The position numbers and the translations under genes were made by a program. Shown in pieces: positions 25,863-35,446 of a stretch of 64,000 nt of DNA. Under the pieces are notes generated by a model. The model was not told the origin of the DNA, did not search any database, and saw nothing but the letters and a program-made list of their open reading frames with translations. Source of the stretch: Bog-473 sp963741995 (GTDB lineage: Bacteria > Actinomycetota > Acidimicrobiia > Acidimicrobiales > RAAP-2). The stretch spans positions 1,160,360 to 1,224,359 of the forward strand of contig CAVUKI010000001.1 of assembly GCA_963741995.1 (NCBI GenBank), read 5' to 3'. The first letter of the stretch is position 1, and every line of letters starts with the position of its first letter.

Positions 25863-25902
25863 TATATTCCCGCCACAGGGGACGCTCTCGATTCCCGCCA
25901 CA
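25863..25902. promoter_or_regulatory. TATATT box with two 12-bp direct repeats upstream of peptide transporter
   Basis: ATTCCCGCCACA occurs at 25866-25877 and again at 25891-25902, a 25-bp period, next to a TATATT box at 25863-25868. It lies 58-97 bp before the binding-protein start. Two in-phase copies near a -10 suggest an operator for a dimeric regulator. Inferred only. Confidence 0.35.
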
Positions 25903-25959
25903 CGGGATGCTTTTGCCGGCGCCCCAGGCATGTGGGACGGACCGAGGAAGGGGACGCAG

Positions 25960-27582
25960 ATGAGGAGTGAGGCGCAGGGGTCGTGCAGCACGAATGGACC
26001 GGATGAACGCTCGAAACGACGACCGCGAAGGAGAAGTTACAACGTTGTCGTTCTCGGCGTGGCCGCGGCCCTTGTCACGCCGTTGACCCAAGCGCTGCTG
26101 GCCGGCGGGCCCGCAGCGGCCTCGTCCTCCAACGTCGACCCCAACGGCGTCTTGAAGTACGGCTTCGACCTCAACAACGAGTTCAACAACGACTTCGCTC
26201 CGGCGACCGAACTGAACGACTGCTCGTTCACGGTGACTTCGAACATCTATCAGTCCTTGACCATCCCGGGGAACACGGCCATCGCGGGCGGGGTGGCCCA
26301 GAGTTGGACCATTTCGAACAACAGCTCCACCGTCACCTTTCACATCCGACCCGGTCTCGAGTTCTCCAACGGCCAGCCGGTCACCTCGGCCGACGTGGCG
26401 GCAAGCTTGAACCACACCAAGACGAGCCCACTACGGTCGTCCCTGTTCGCGATCTCGAGCATCGAGACGCCCGACCCATCGACCGTGGTGGTCAATCTCA
26501 GCAAGCCGCAAGCCGGTGACTTCCTATGGGCATCGACCTACATCGACGGGCAGATCTACCCGGCCGACGCGATCTCGAGCCAATCGCGCCAGCCGGTGGG
26601 TGCCGGTCCGTACGTGCTGAAGAGCTACCAGCAAGGCTCGTCGATCGTGCTCGCCAAGAATCCAAAGTACTGGGATTCGAAGGCGTACCCCCTCGGAGGA
26701 ATCGACTTCACGCAGGTGACCCAGGGACCTGAGGCAGCCACCGCGCTGACGTCGGGCGCCGTGGACATGATCGAAGTCGAGCCCGAGAACTACCCGCAGC
26801 TCAAGGGTGACCCGAGCGTCGGGATCTCAGTCGGCAAGTCGTACGACTACATGGACATCGAACTCCGCCAGAACACAGGGCCCTTCGCCAATGAGCAGGT
26901 GCGAGCGGCGCTCGAGTACGCCGTGAACCGGGCCGCCCTGAACAAGGTCGTCTTCGACGGTCTCGGCGAGCCGGCGTACCAGGCGGTGCCGTCGTGGTCG
27001 CCGGGGTATTCCAAGTCCCTTGGAAACAGCGATTCCTATAACCCCTCCAAGGCAAAGGCCATGCTGAAGACCGCCGGTTACCCCAAGGGAGTGAGCTTCA
27101 GCCTGATCATCCCGTCGGGCGACGCGACCTACGCGCGAGCGGCCGCATTGTTGCAGCAACAACTGGCCGCGTCCGGGTTCACCGCCAACATTCAACAGAT
27201 CCCCGGCTCGGACTTCGAGACCGACGTCTATGTCAAGAAGCAAGGAGATGCGGTGCTGAGCGAGGAGCTCAGCAACGGCCCCGACCTCACGAACAGCTTC
27301 GAAGCCCTCTTCGAGTCGTCCGGGTTCCCGGCCAACGCGTTCGGCTCCGTCAATCAGCAGCTGACGCCGCTGATTGTGCAGGCCAACGGGTCGTTGAGCC
27401 CGAGCTTGCAGGGACCCCTCATGCAGCAGATCGACAAGACGGTGATCCAGCAGGGACTGCTCGTCCCGCTGGTCTTCATGCCGTCGATCGTTGCCTACAA
27501 CAAGAACCGTGTTGGTGGGCATGTCGTCGCCCCGATCGGGCAGTGCCGTTCGGACCTGGCCGGCATCTACATCAAGAAGTAG
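25960..27582 (+). CDS. Family 5 extracellular solute-binding protein (peptide-type ABC importer)
   Basis: A 540-residue binding protein of the DppA/OppA/nickel class. ATG 25960 follows GGAAGGGG. A strongly basic n-region (SKRRPRRRSYN) precedes the hydrophobic core VVVLGVAAALVTPLTQALL; there is no lipobox cysteine. Family marks include the early NIYQSLT, FHIRPGLEFSNGQPVTSADV, the AGPYVLKSY region and VRAALEYAVNRAAL. It is the first gene of a transporter operon with a permease and a fused permease-ATPase-ATPase. The ligand, perhaps an oligopeptide or glycopeptide, is unknown. Confidence 0.92.
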   Translation: MRSEAQGSCSTNGPDERSKRRPRRRSYNVVVLGVAAALVTPLTQALLAGGPAAASSSNVDPNGVLKYGFDLNNEFNNDFAPATELNDCSFTVTSNIYQSLTIPGNTAIAGGVAQSWTISNNSSTVTFHIRPGLEFSNGQPVTSADVAASLNHTKTSPLRSSLFAISSIETPDPSTVVVNLSKPQAGDFLWASTYIDGQIYPADAISSQSRQPVGAGPYVLKSYQQGSSIVLAKNPKYWDSKAYPLGGIDFTQVTQGPEAATALTSGAVDMIEVEPENYPQLKGDPSVGISVGKSYDYMDIELRQNTGPFANEQVRAALEYAVNRAALNKVVFDGLGEPAYQAVPSWSPGYSKSLGNSDSYNPSKAKAMLKTAGYPKGVSFSLIIPSGDATYARAAALLQQQLAASGFTANIQQIPGSDFETDVYVKKQGDAVLSEELSNGPDLTNSFEALFESSGFPANAFGSVNQQLTPLIVQANGSLSPSLQGPLMQQIDKTVIQQGLLVPLVFMPSIVAYNKNRVGGHVVAPIGQCRSDLAGIYIKK

Positions 27583-27664
27583 TTGGCGGCGTGGGCCCGA
27601 CGAGGAAGACCGAAGATTGGAAAACGCACCGCAGCATGAATTCTCGTTGAGCTAGTCGGCATCT

Positions 27665-28633
27665 ATGGCGTCCAGTAGTGGCTCTCTTCTGACGTTTATT
27701 GCCCGTCGACTGCTCATCGCCGTTCTCCTGCTGTTCCTCATCTCTCTCGGCGTCTTCTCGCTCATCCTCATCATCCCTGGCAACCCGGCCGTCGCCCTCG
27801 CCGGGGGCGCCAAGGCGACTCCGGCGGAGATCGCCAAGATCACCGCTCAGCTCCACCTCAACGAAGGCTTCTTCGCCCAGTACTGGCATTGGTTGAAGGA
27901 TGCGCTCCAGGGAAACCTGGGTAACTCCCTGTTCGAAAACGAAACAGTGGCCTCGGGAATCGCCGCTCGTTTCCCGGTCACGCTGAGCGTGGCGATCGGA
28001 GGGATGATCATCGCCATCCTGCTGGGTATCCCGGCCGGGATCATCTCCGGGCTGCACCAGCGCACCGCCCGCGACCGTCTGGTCACCGTGGGCTCGAGCA
28101 TCGCTGTTGCCATCCCTGATTTCTGGTTGGCCATGATCCTTGTGATCGTCTTTGCGGTGAAGCTGGAGTGGCTGCCCGCCCTCGGCTATACGCCGATCAC
28201 CCAGTCGCCAGCGGAATGGTTCCAGGACCTACTCCTGCCCTGGCTGGCGCTCGGCATCGGCGGTTCGGCTGTGATCGCACGCCAAGTGCGCGGCGCCCTC
28301 ATCGACACCTTGGACCAGGACTACATGCGCACGGCAGTGGCCAAGGGCCTCAGCCCGCGAATGGTGGTCGGAAAGCACGCCGTCAAGAACGCCCTGAGCC
28401 CCGCCGTGACGGTGATTGGCATCCAATTCGGTTATCTCCTGGGAGGCACCCTCATCATCGAACAGATCTTCTCCCTTCCCGGGCTGGGCACGTACATCAT
28501 CCAGGCCATCGACGACAAGGACATCCCAGAGATCCAGGGCGTGGTGCTGGTAGTAGCCGCTTCGTTCGTCCTCATCAACCTTGTCGTCGATGTGATCTAT
28601 GCCTACCTGAACCCCAAGGTTCGCCTGTCGTGA
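27665..28633 (+). CDS. ABC transporter permease (DppB/OppB type)
   Basis: A 322-residue inner-membrane subunit with about six transmembrane helices. The first helix (LIAVLLLFLISLGVFSLILIIPG) and the EAA loop (TAVAKGLSPRMVVGKHAVKNAL) that contacts the ATPases are clear. ATG 27665 has a weak ribosome site. It lies 82 bp after the binding protein and 10 bp before the fused permease-ATPase gene; the pair would form the transmembrane channel. Confidence 0.93.
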   Translation: MASSSGSLLTFIARRLLIAVLLLFLISLGVFSLILIIPGNPAVALAGGAKATPAEIAKITAQLHLNEGFFAQYWHWLKDALQGNLGNSLFENETVASGIAARFPVTLSVAIGGMIIAILLGIPAGIISGLHQRTARDRLVTVGSSIAVAIPDFWLAMILVIVFAVKLEWLPALGYTPITQSPAEWFQDLLLPWLALGIGGSAVIARQVRGALIDTLDQDYMRTAVAKGLSPRMVVGKHAVKNALSPAVTVIGIQFGYLLGGTLIIEQIFSLPGLGTYIIQAIDDKDIPEIQGVVLVVAASFVLINLVVDVIYAYLNPKVRLS

Positions 28634-28643
28634 GGACACGCCC

Positions 28644-31600
28644 ATGAGCATGTGGATCGGCCCCGGCACCGGCGACCCGTTCGTCGGGCTCACCGTCATC
28701 CCCGAGACGGGGGACAGCCCCGACGAGCTGCCCGAACGGCGCGCCGGGTTCTGGATCCGGTTCCTCCATCAGCGTTGGGCCATCGCGGGGCTGATCTTCC
28801 TTCTGATCATCATCGTTGCCGCCATTTTCGCTCCGCTGGTCGCGCCCCACCCGCCGGACGCCCAGGACATCAACGCCATCAACGCCGGACCGTCCTTCTC
28901 GCACTGGCTCGGTACCGACGACCTCGGGCGTGACATTCTGAGCCGTCTCATCTGGGGTGCTCGCATCTCCCTGCGGGTGTCGTTCGAGATCGTGGCTCTG
29001 GCTGCCTTGATCGCCATCCCACTCGGTCTGATCGCCGGATTCTTCCGGGGTGCCGTCGACTCCGTCATCATGCGCACGATGGACGCTCTCTTCTCATTCC
29101 CACCGCTGATCCTCGCCCTGACTGTGGCGGCGTTGTTGGGCGCCGACATCAACGACGCCGCGATCGCCATCGCCATCGTGTTCGTGCCGGGATTCGTCCG
29201 GTTGCTCCGCGGCGAGGTGATCGCGGTTCGTGAGGAGGCGTACATCGAGTCGGCCCGAAGCCTTGGTGCCACGTCCAATAGGCTCCTCGGCCGCCACGTG
29301 CTGCCCAACGTCGCGTCGCCGATCATCATCCAACTCGCGCTCGCGCTCGGATTCGCCCTCCTCACCGAGGCCGGCTTGAGCTTCCTCGGAATCGGCGAAC
29401 AGCCGCCCGCCCCGAGCTGGGGAGGGATGCTCCAGGAGGGATTTCAGTTCATCAACTCGGCACCGTGGGCGGTCATCTTCCCCGGGATCGCCATCATGCT
29501 CACGGTCCTGGCCTTCAACCTGATCGCCGACGGCCTGCGGGATTCATTGGGTCGGGAGCGACCGCCCGGAAGCGGCCTCGTCGGCGGGCGCGACCGGCGC
29601 AGGCGTTCTCTCGCACGTCCGACCACAGTCCGCAAGATGGATGACGAGGCACCGACCCCCGAGGCCGAGGACTCTCTCCTCCGGGTCGAGGGTCTTCGGA
29701 TCGAATTCCTGACTCACGAGGAGTGGCTTCCGGTCATGGAGGACGCCAACTTCACGGTGCACCGAGGCACGACGCTGGGCCTGGTCGGCGAGAGCGGTTC
29801 GGGCAAGACCGTCTCCGCGCTCGCGGTCATGGGGCTCCTCCCGGCCAAGGTATCCCGGGTGGCCGGTTCCATCCGGTTCGAACACCAGGAGCTCACGACG
29901 GTGAGCCAGGCCGAACTGCGCAAGCTCCGGGGAAACGACATTTCCATGATCTTCCAGGAGCCGATGACCAGCCTGAACCCGGCGTTCACCGTGGGCAACC
30001 AGATCGCCGAGCAGGTGCGGACGCACTTTGGTCTCAGCCGATCGGCCGCCTGGAAGGCAGCGGTCCAGATGCTGGATCGGGTGGAGATCCCCCAGGCAGG
30101 CACTCGGGCGGGGGATTATCCGCATGCGTTCTCGGGCGGGATGCGCCAGCGCGTCATGATCGCCATGGCGCTGTCCTGCTCGCCAAAACTGTTGATCGCC
30201 GACGAGCCCACAACGGCACTCGATGTCACGACGCAGGCGCAGATCATCGAGCTGCTGCAGACGCTCCAGCGCGAAGAGGACATGGCGATGATCTTCGTTA
30301 CTCACGATCTCGGCGTGATCGCCGATGTCGCCGACGATGTGGTTGTGATGTACGCCGGTCAGATCGTCGAACAGAGGGTTGCCGCCGATCTCTTCGCTCA
30401 CCCACGGCATCCCTACACCGAAGCGCTGCTCCATTCGATCCCACAGCTCACGCCAAGAGGCCAGCCGTTGCACGCAATACCGGGCATGGTGCCGCGTCCG
30501 GACCAATTCCCGTCGGGCTGCCGGTTCGCGCCGCGCTGCTCCTACGCCGAAGACGGGTGCACCACGGCGTCGGTGCCCATGCGAGGGCCCTCACCGGAGG
30601 CGGGTATGACCGCCGGGCAAATGGAGAACGGTCGAACGCCTGTGACCTTGGCCCGCTGCGTCAGGCAAGACGAACTGGCGCTGTCCAGCCCGCCGGCTGA
30701 TGCTGAGCGAGCTCCTCTGCCAAATTCCTTGGGCAGGACCGAAGCCTCCACGAGCGTCGAACCACTGGTGCTCGAGGTGAAGGACCTCGTCAAGGAATTT
30801 CCGCTCCGAAGCGGGTTGCTGCGTCGGACGACCGGGACGGTTCGGGCGGTCGACCATGTCAGCCTGGAGATCCGAGCCGGCACGACCGTCGGTCTGGTCG
30901 GAGAGAGTGGCTCGGGCAAGTCCACCCTGGCCAGGGTGGTCCTCCGCCTCATCGACCCAACGGCGGGGACGGTCGTGGTCGACGGGAAGGACATCACGTT
31001 GCTGCGCGGACCAGCGCTGCGCAGGCGTCGGGAGTCCATGCAAATGGTGTTCCAGGATCCGTATTCGTCGCTCGATCCCAAGCAGAGCATCGCCGACATC
31101 GTTGGTGAGCCCTTGGCTATTCACACCTCCATGAGCAGGGTCGAGCGGGAGCAGCGGGTGGTGCAGCTCCTCGCCCAGGTCGGGCTGGGCTCGCACGTCT
31201 TGTCGCGCCAGCCCCATGAGTTCTCCGGCGGGCAGCGCCAGCGCATCGCCATCGCCCGGGCACTGGCCCTTGAGCCTCGGTTGTTGGTGTGCGACGAGCC
31301 GGTCAGCGCACTCGACGTCTCCACGCAGTCTCAGGTGATCAACCTCCTCTCCGAGCTTCAGAGGGAGCTAGGCGTCGCATATCTCTTTATCGCCCACGAC
31401 CTGTCGGTCGTCCGCCATATCAGCGACCGGATCGCTGTGATGTACCTCGGCCAGGTCGTCGAGGAGGGTGACGCCGGCGAGGTCTACGAGCGACCCACCC
31501 ACCCCTATACGGCAGCACTGCTGTCTTCGATCCCGGTGCCCGACCCGGCGCGGCAGCACGAGCGGAAGCGAATCCTTCTACGGGGCGAGGTCGGCGAGCC

Positions 31601-31787
31601 GACGGATGGTGAACAGGGGTGCCGATTCCGAGCTCGTTGTCCCTTCGCCATGGAAATCTGTGCCGAGGTCGAGCCGGAGCCCTACCGCACGCCGGCCGGG
31701 ACCACCGTCCGCTGTCATCTCCACACTTCGGGTCCGGTGCTGGCGGGTGGCACCCTCCAACTGCTCGACGAGCCTGTCAGTGGGTGA
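28644..31787 (+). CDS. Triple fusion: DppC-type permease, DppD-type ATPase and DppF-type ATPase
   Basis: One uninterrupted 1047-residue frame carries the rest of a peptide ABC importer. Residues about 1-310 are the second permease (six helices; EAA loop YIESARSLGATSNRLLGRHVLPN). After a charged linker near 315-345 comes the first ATPase (Walker A GESGSGKT, signature FSGGMRQR, Walker B LLIADEPTTALD, and the oligopeptide C-terminal cysteine motif GCRFAPRCSYAEDGC). The second ATPase follows from about residue 710 (GESGSGKS, FSGGQRQR, LLVCDEPVSALD, GCRFRARCPFAMEIC). Both nucleotide sites look complete. An internal ATG at 29638 might allow separate expression of the ATPases. Confidence 0.94.
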   Translation: MSMWIGPGTGDPFVGLTVIPETGDSPDELPERRAGFWIRFLHQRWAIAGLIFLLIIIVAAIFAPLVAPHPPDAQDINAINAGPSFSHWLGTDDLGRDILSRLIWGARISLRVSFEIVALAALIAIPLGLIAGFFRGAVDSVIMRTMDALFSFPPLILALTVAALLGADINDAAIAIAIVFVPGFVRLLRGEVIAVREEAYIESARSLGATSNRLLGRHVLPNVASPIIIQLALALGFALLTEAGLSFLGIGEQPPAPSWGGMLQEGFQFINSAPWAVIFPGIAIMLTVLAFNLIADGLRDSLGRERPPGSGLVGGRDRRRRSLARPTTVRKMDDEAPTPEAEDSLLRVEGLRIEFLTHEEWLPVMEDANFTVHRGTTLGLVGESGSGKTVSALAVMGLLPAKVSRVAGSIRFEHQELTTVSQAELRKLRGNDISMIFQEPMTSLNPAFTVGNQIAEQVRTHFGLSRSAAWKAAVQMLDRVEIPQAGTRAGDYPHAFSGGMRQRVMIAMALSCSPKLLIADEPTTALDVTTQAQIIELLQTLQREEDMAMIFVTHDLGVIADVADDVVVMYAGQIVEQRVAADLFAHPRHPYTEALLHSIPQLTPRGQPLHAIPGMVPRPDQFPSGCRFAPRCSYAEDGCTTASVPMRGPSPEAGMTAGQMENGRTPVTLARCVRQDELALSSPPADAERAPLPNSLGRTEASTSVEPLVLEVKDLVKEFPLRSGLLRRTTGTVRAVDHVSLEIRAGTTVGLVGESGSGKSTLARVVLRLIDPTAGTVVVDGKDITLLRGPALRRRRESMQMVFQDPYSSLDPKQSIADIVGEPLAIHTSMSRVEREQRVVQLLAQVGLGSHVLSRQPHEFSGGQRQRIAIARALALEPRLLVCDEPVSALDVSTQSQVINLLSELQRELGVAYLFIAHDLSVVRHISDRIAVMYLGQVVEEGDAGEVYERPTHPYTAALLSSIPVPDPARQHERKRILLRGEVGEPTDGEQGCRFRARCPFAMEICAEVEPEPYRTPAGTTVRCHLHTSGPVLAGGTLQLLDEPVSG

Positions 31788-31866
31788 GGGGGCATGGGGG
31801 AGGGGCACTGGGCGGAAGACTCGTGACCGTTGCCCGTGTGCTGGCCGACAAAGCTCTTGGAGGATC

Positions 31867-33047
31867 GTGAAGTCCGCCGTGATCGCCCGACGAGTAGCCG
31901 TGCTCCCGTCGGCAGTCGTCGCGGGTTCGCTGCTCGTCCCAGGGTTTGCTGCTGGGGCGAATCACTCGAGGGCGCGAGATGCGCTTGAAACTGCGCTCGA
32001 TCGCCTCGTTTCCAGCCCGAACGGGCCGCCGGGAGCGATCGCTGTCGTGCAGCATGGCCATGCCGTCTCGGTGGTCACGGCGGGCGCTGCTCAGGCGGGC
32101 GCCGCGACCTCACCGACTGGCTCTGACTACCCGGGTCGCCAGCGTTTCGAAAGCCTTTGGTGGGGCGATCGCCCTGGCCCTGGTCGCCGGGCACACCCTC
32201 GCGCTGGACGACACGATCGGGAAGTGGTTGCCGAGTCTCCCCAAGGCCTGGGACGTGGTCACACTGGGCGAGCTGCTGCACCACACAAGCGGGATCCCCG
32301 ATTTCAGTGCCTGTCCCTCCTTCCGCACTGCCGTGATGGCCTCGCTCCTGGATCCTCCGCCGCCCCGACAGCTCCTGAGCTATCCGGAGAACCCGCCCTG
32401 TTACAACGCGGAGAAGCCCCTGGCGTTCACGCCGGGCACGAAGTACGAGTACTCGAACTCGGACAACGTCATCGTCGGCCTCATGATCGAGGCTGCGACT
32501 CATGAGGACTACAGCAGCATCATGTCGAAAAACCGTCTTGCAGCCGCTGGGGCTGTCCGGGACGACGCTGCCCTCATCTGCGCTCCTCCCCGCTCCCTAT
32601 CTGCACGGGTACGCCCCGGACCCCCCGCAGGCACGCGAGGACGTGAGCGAGGTGCTCGCGGCCGGCTGGTCCTGGGCCTCCGGCGGCGTCGTATCGACAC
32701 CCGCCGACACCAACCGGTTCGTGCGGGCGTACGTCCGGGGCACGCTGACGAACCCGGCCACACGGGCCAAAGAGTTCCAGTTCGTCAATGAGTCGTCCGA
32801 GCCTCCGGGCCCGGGGACCAACGCCGCTGGGTTGGCCATCTTCCGCTACCAGACGGCCTGCGGAACCGTCTTCGGACACACGGGCAACACGCTTGGTTAC
32901 ACCCAGTTCATTGCCGCGTCGGCCAGCGGAGGGAACTCGGTGAGCATCACCGTGAGCGAACAGATCACGCCGAAGACGGACCAGACCCTCTTCACCCAGC
33001 TTCGAAGAATATTCGAATTAGGCGTGTGCGCCGCTACCAAGGGGTGA
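31867..33047 (+). pseudogene. Secreted serine hydrolase (beta-lactamase/DD-peptidase class C fold), two frameshifts
   Basis: GTG 31867 follows GGAGG and encodes a signal peptide (VAVLPSAVVAGSLLVPGFAAGA). The protein is then spread over three frames: frame 1 to about 32130, frame 2 with the catalytic SVSK (VASVSKAF) and YSNSDN motifs to about 32530, frame 3 with the FGHTGNTLGY (HTG) motif to the stop at 33047. All three catalytic motifs of class C beta-lactamase-like hydrolases are kept. The shifts fall at CCCGGG (32130-32135) and at A5 (32528-32532); removing one base at each restores about 392 residues. Either a recent pseudogene or an assembly error. Downstream of the peptide importer, so a cell-wall or peptide link is possible. 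Confidence 0.82.
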
Positions 33048-33143
33048 ATGCGGAGAACGGATGGGCCCCTTCAACAAGACCCAGACAGACGCCTTTCATC
33101 CGTGTGCCACCGTAAGACCCTCGCGCTGACAAGCAAGCAATGA

Positions 33144-33317
33144 CTACTTTTTAAATGCGTCCTTGACTTTTTCGCCCGCCTGCTTCAGGTTGCCAGCGGC
33201 TTTGTCACCCTTGCCCTCAGCTTCCAGGGAACGGTCATCCGTGGCCTTGCCAGCCGCCTCCTTGACATGACCTTTCGCTTCTTGTGCTTTGTTCTTGGCT
33301 TTATCGACCGTTGACAT
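33144..33317 (-). CDS. CsbD family stress protein
   Basis: A 57-residue, highly charged, Lys/Ala-rich protein (MSTVDKAKNKAQEAKGH..) with the CsbD pattern ending in GNLKQAGEKVKDAF. ATG 33317 follows AAAGGA. CsbD proteins are abundant small general-stress proteins of unknown mechanism. It faces the frameshifted serine hydrolase convergently. Confidence 0.88.
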   Translation of the reverse strand: MSTVDKAKNKAQEAKGHVKEAAGKATDDRSLEAEGKGDKAAGNLKQAGEKVKDAFKK

Positions 33318-33640
33318 GATTTGTCCTTTCATCGTTGAATCAGTGTGGTTCCTATACCCGCAAAGGGTTTTCCCCAACACGGTCCTTTAGATCTCGCGCT
33401 CCTTGTGCGACTCATCAACCCCGTCAGGGGTCGATGCTTCTGAGTAGATGGGCAGATCGGTAGGTGGCTTTCTTGTCAGGATCCTCGCGTCGCTCGTCAT
33501 GGTCGAAGAATTACCCGCACCTTGGCATGTCGAATCGTTCGAGTCGGGGTGGATCAGTGCTTCGAGGAAGTTCGGGAATCCCAGATGGTTCAGTGACGTC
33601 CAGCCCCTACGGGTCCGGTGTCGTCCCTGACGGAGGAAGC
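33318..33640. other. 323-bp intergenic region between CsbD and MFS genes
   Basis: No gene is seen. It should contain divergent promoters for the CsbD protein and the MFS transporter; a GGAGG ribosome site lies at 33632-33636. Confidence 0.5.
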
Positions 33641-35263
33641 GTGAATGAAAAAGACTTTCTGGGTAAGGAAACGTCTGTTGAAGTCGGTCCGAGGGGAGCG
33701 GAGATGGCAACGATCAGCATTAACGCAGAGGGGCGGCCTCACGAGGAGCTACCGCCGAGAGGAGCGATCCGGAGCCTCATCCCGGCCCGGCTCGATCGCC
33801 TGGGTTGGTCACGGTTCCACACCCGCATGGTCATCGCTCTCGGCGTGGCCTGGGTGCTCGACGGCCTCGAGATCACCATCGCCAGCAACGCCGAAGGTCT
33901 CATCAGCCAAAAGCCAAGCTCTCAACCTCTCCTCTTCCGAAGTCGCCTTCGCCGTGGGCACCGTCTACCTCCTGGGCGAGGTGGTCGGTGCCCTCTTCTT
34001 CGGGCGGATGTCAGACAAATTCGGCCGGCGCAACCTGTTCATGATCACCCTCGGCGTGTACCTGTTCGGCGGCGTGCTCACCGCTCTGACCTTTGGGCAT
34101 TCGCCGGGCTGGGCCTACTGGCTGTGGGTTTCCCGGTTCATCGCCGGCATGGGCATCGGCGGTGAGTATGCAGCCATCAACTCAGCCATCGATGAACTGA
34201 TCCCGGCCAAGTACCGAGGCCCGTGGACATCGCCGTGAACGGCACATATTGGGGTGGCGCGCTCGTCGCCACCGTGCTCACCATCCTTGTGGTGAACCAC
34301 CTTCCGGCCAGTTACTCGTGGCGAGTCGCCTTCCTATTCGGCCCGGCGCTGGGCTTCGTCATCCTCTTCGTGCGTAAGAACCTTCCCGAGAGCCCGCGGT
34401 GGCTCCTCATGCACGGCCGGGAGCAACAGGCGGAGCGCGCCGTCGCTGAAATCGAGCAGCTCGCCGAACACACCGGCGGCACCCTGGGGGAGGTCGATGA
34501 GTCCAAGGCCATCGAGATCACCCCCGCTAACGATATCGGCTTCGTGGCCTTGGCTCGAACGCTCTTCGTCCACTACCCGAGACGGGCCGTTCTCGGGGCC
34601 TCCCTCATGATCACCCAGTCGTTCCTCTACAACGCCATCTTCTTCACCTACGCGTTGGTGCTCACCAAGATCTACAACGTCCCAGCGACGGATACCGCCT
34701 ACTACTTCATCTTCTTCGCCCTGGGAAATCTCATCGGCCCGTTTACCATCGGGCATCTCTTCGACACCATTGGGCGTCGAAAGATGATCGCGGGCACGTA
34801 CATACTCTCCGGCGGGCTCCTCGCCCTCAGTGCCGTCCTGTTCAACGCCGGGGTCCTCAACGCGGTGAGCCAGACGGCGTGCTGGTGCGTGATCTTCTTC
34901 TTCGCCTCAGCCGGCGCGTCTTCCGCCTACTTGACGGTGAGCGAGATCTTCCCCGTCGAGGTCCGGGCCAAGGCCATTGCCGTCTTCTTCGCCATCGCCC
35001 AGAGCTTCGGCGCCTTCGGCCCCTGGCTCTACGGCGAGCTCATCGGCAACGGTCAGGACCATTTCAAGCTGTTCGTCGGCTACCTCATCGGGGCCGGAGT
35101 GATGGTCATCGGCGGTATCGTGGCGATCTTCCTCGGTGTCGACGCCGAGCAGCGGTCGCTCGAGGACATTGCACAGCCGCTCTCGACCGCCCACCCGTCG
35201 CCCCACCTCTCGGCGGTGACCGGCGCACCCCGGGCGCCGGCGGCTCGGAGCACGCTTGTCTAA
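33641..35263 (+). pseudogene. MFS transporter (sugar/metabolite symporter type) with two frameshifts
   Basis: A 12-helix major facilitator protein in three frames. Frame 1 gives the N-terminus with MVIALGVAWVLDGLEIT. Frame 2 (from about 33915) gives VYLLGEVVGALFFGRMSDKFGRR and GIGGEYAAINSAIDELIPAKYRG. Frame 3 (from 34223) gives DIAVNGTYWGGAL to the end. The first shift is an extra base in AAAAGCC (33909-33915), the second a missing base in GGCCCGTGG (34219-34225). The loop signatures resemble NaiP/metabolite:proton symporters. GTG 33641 has the stronger ribosome site; ATG 33704 is a possible start. Substrate unknown. Confidence 0.82.
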
Positions 35264-35446
35264 GTCTTTTCTGCTCCGGCGTCATTGCCTTGGATCCACC
35301 TATCTGACGCTCATTCGCCCAGGCGTTGGGCTCAGTCCCTTACCCGCCGGAATGGGCGCAGCACCAAGGCGGACAAGCATGGTCGGAATCGACGGCGCGT
35401 CCACGACCACGTTTCGGACGGTCGAAAGTGGGAAACCCCACATGCA

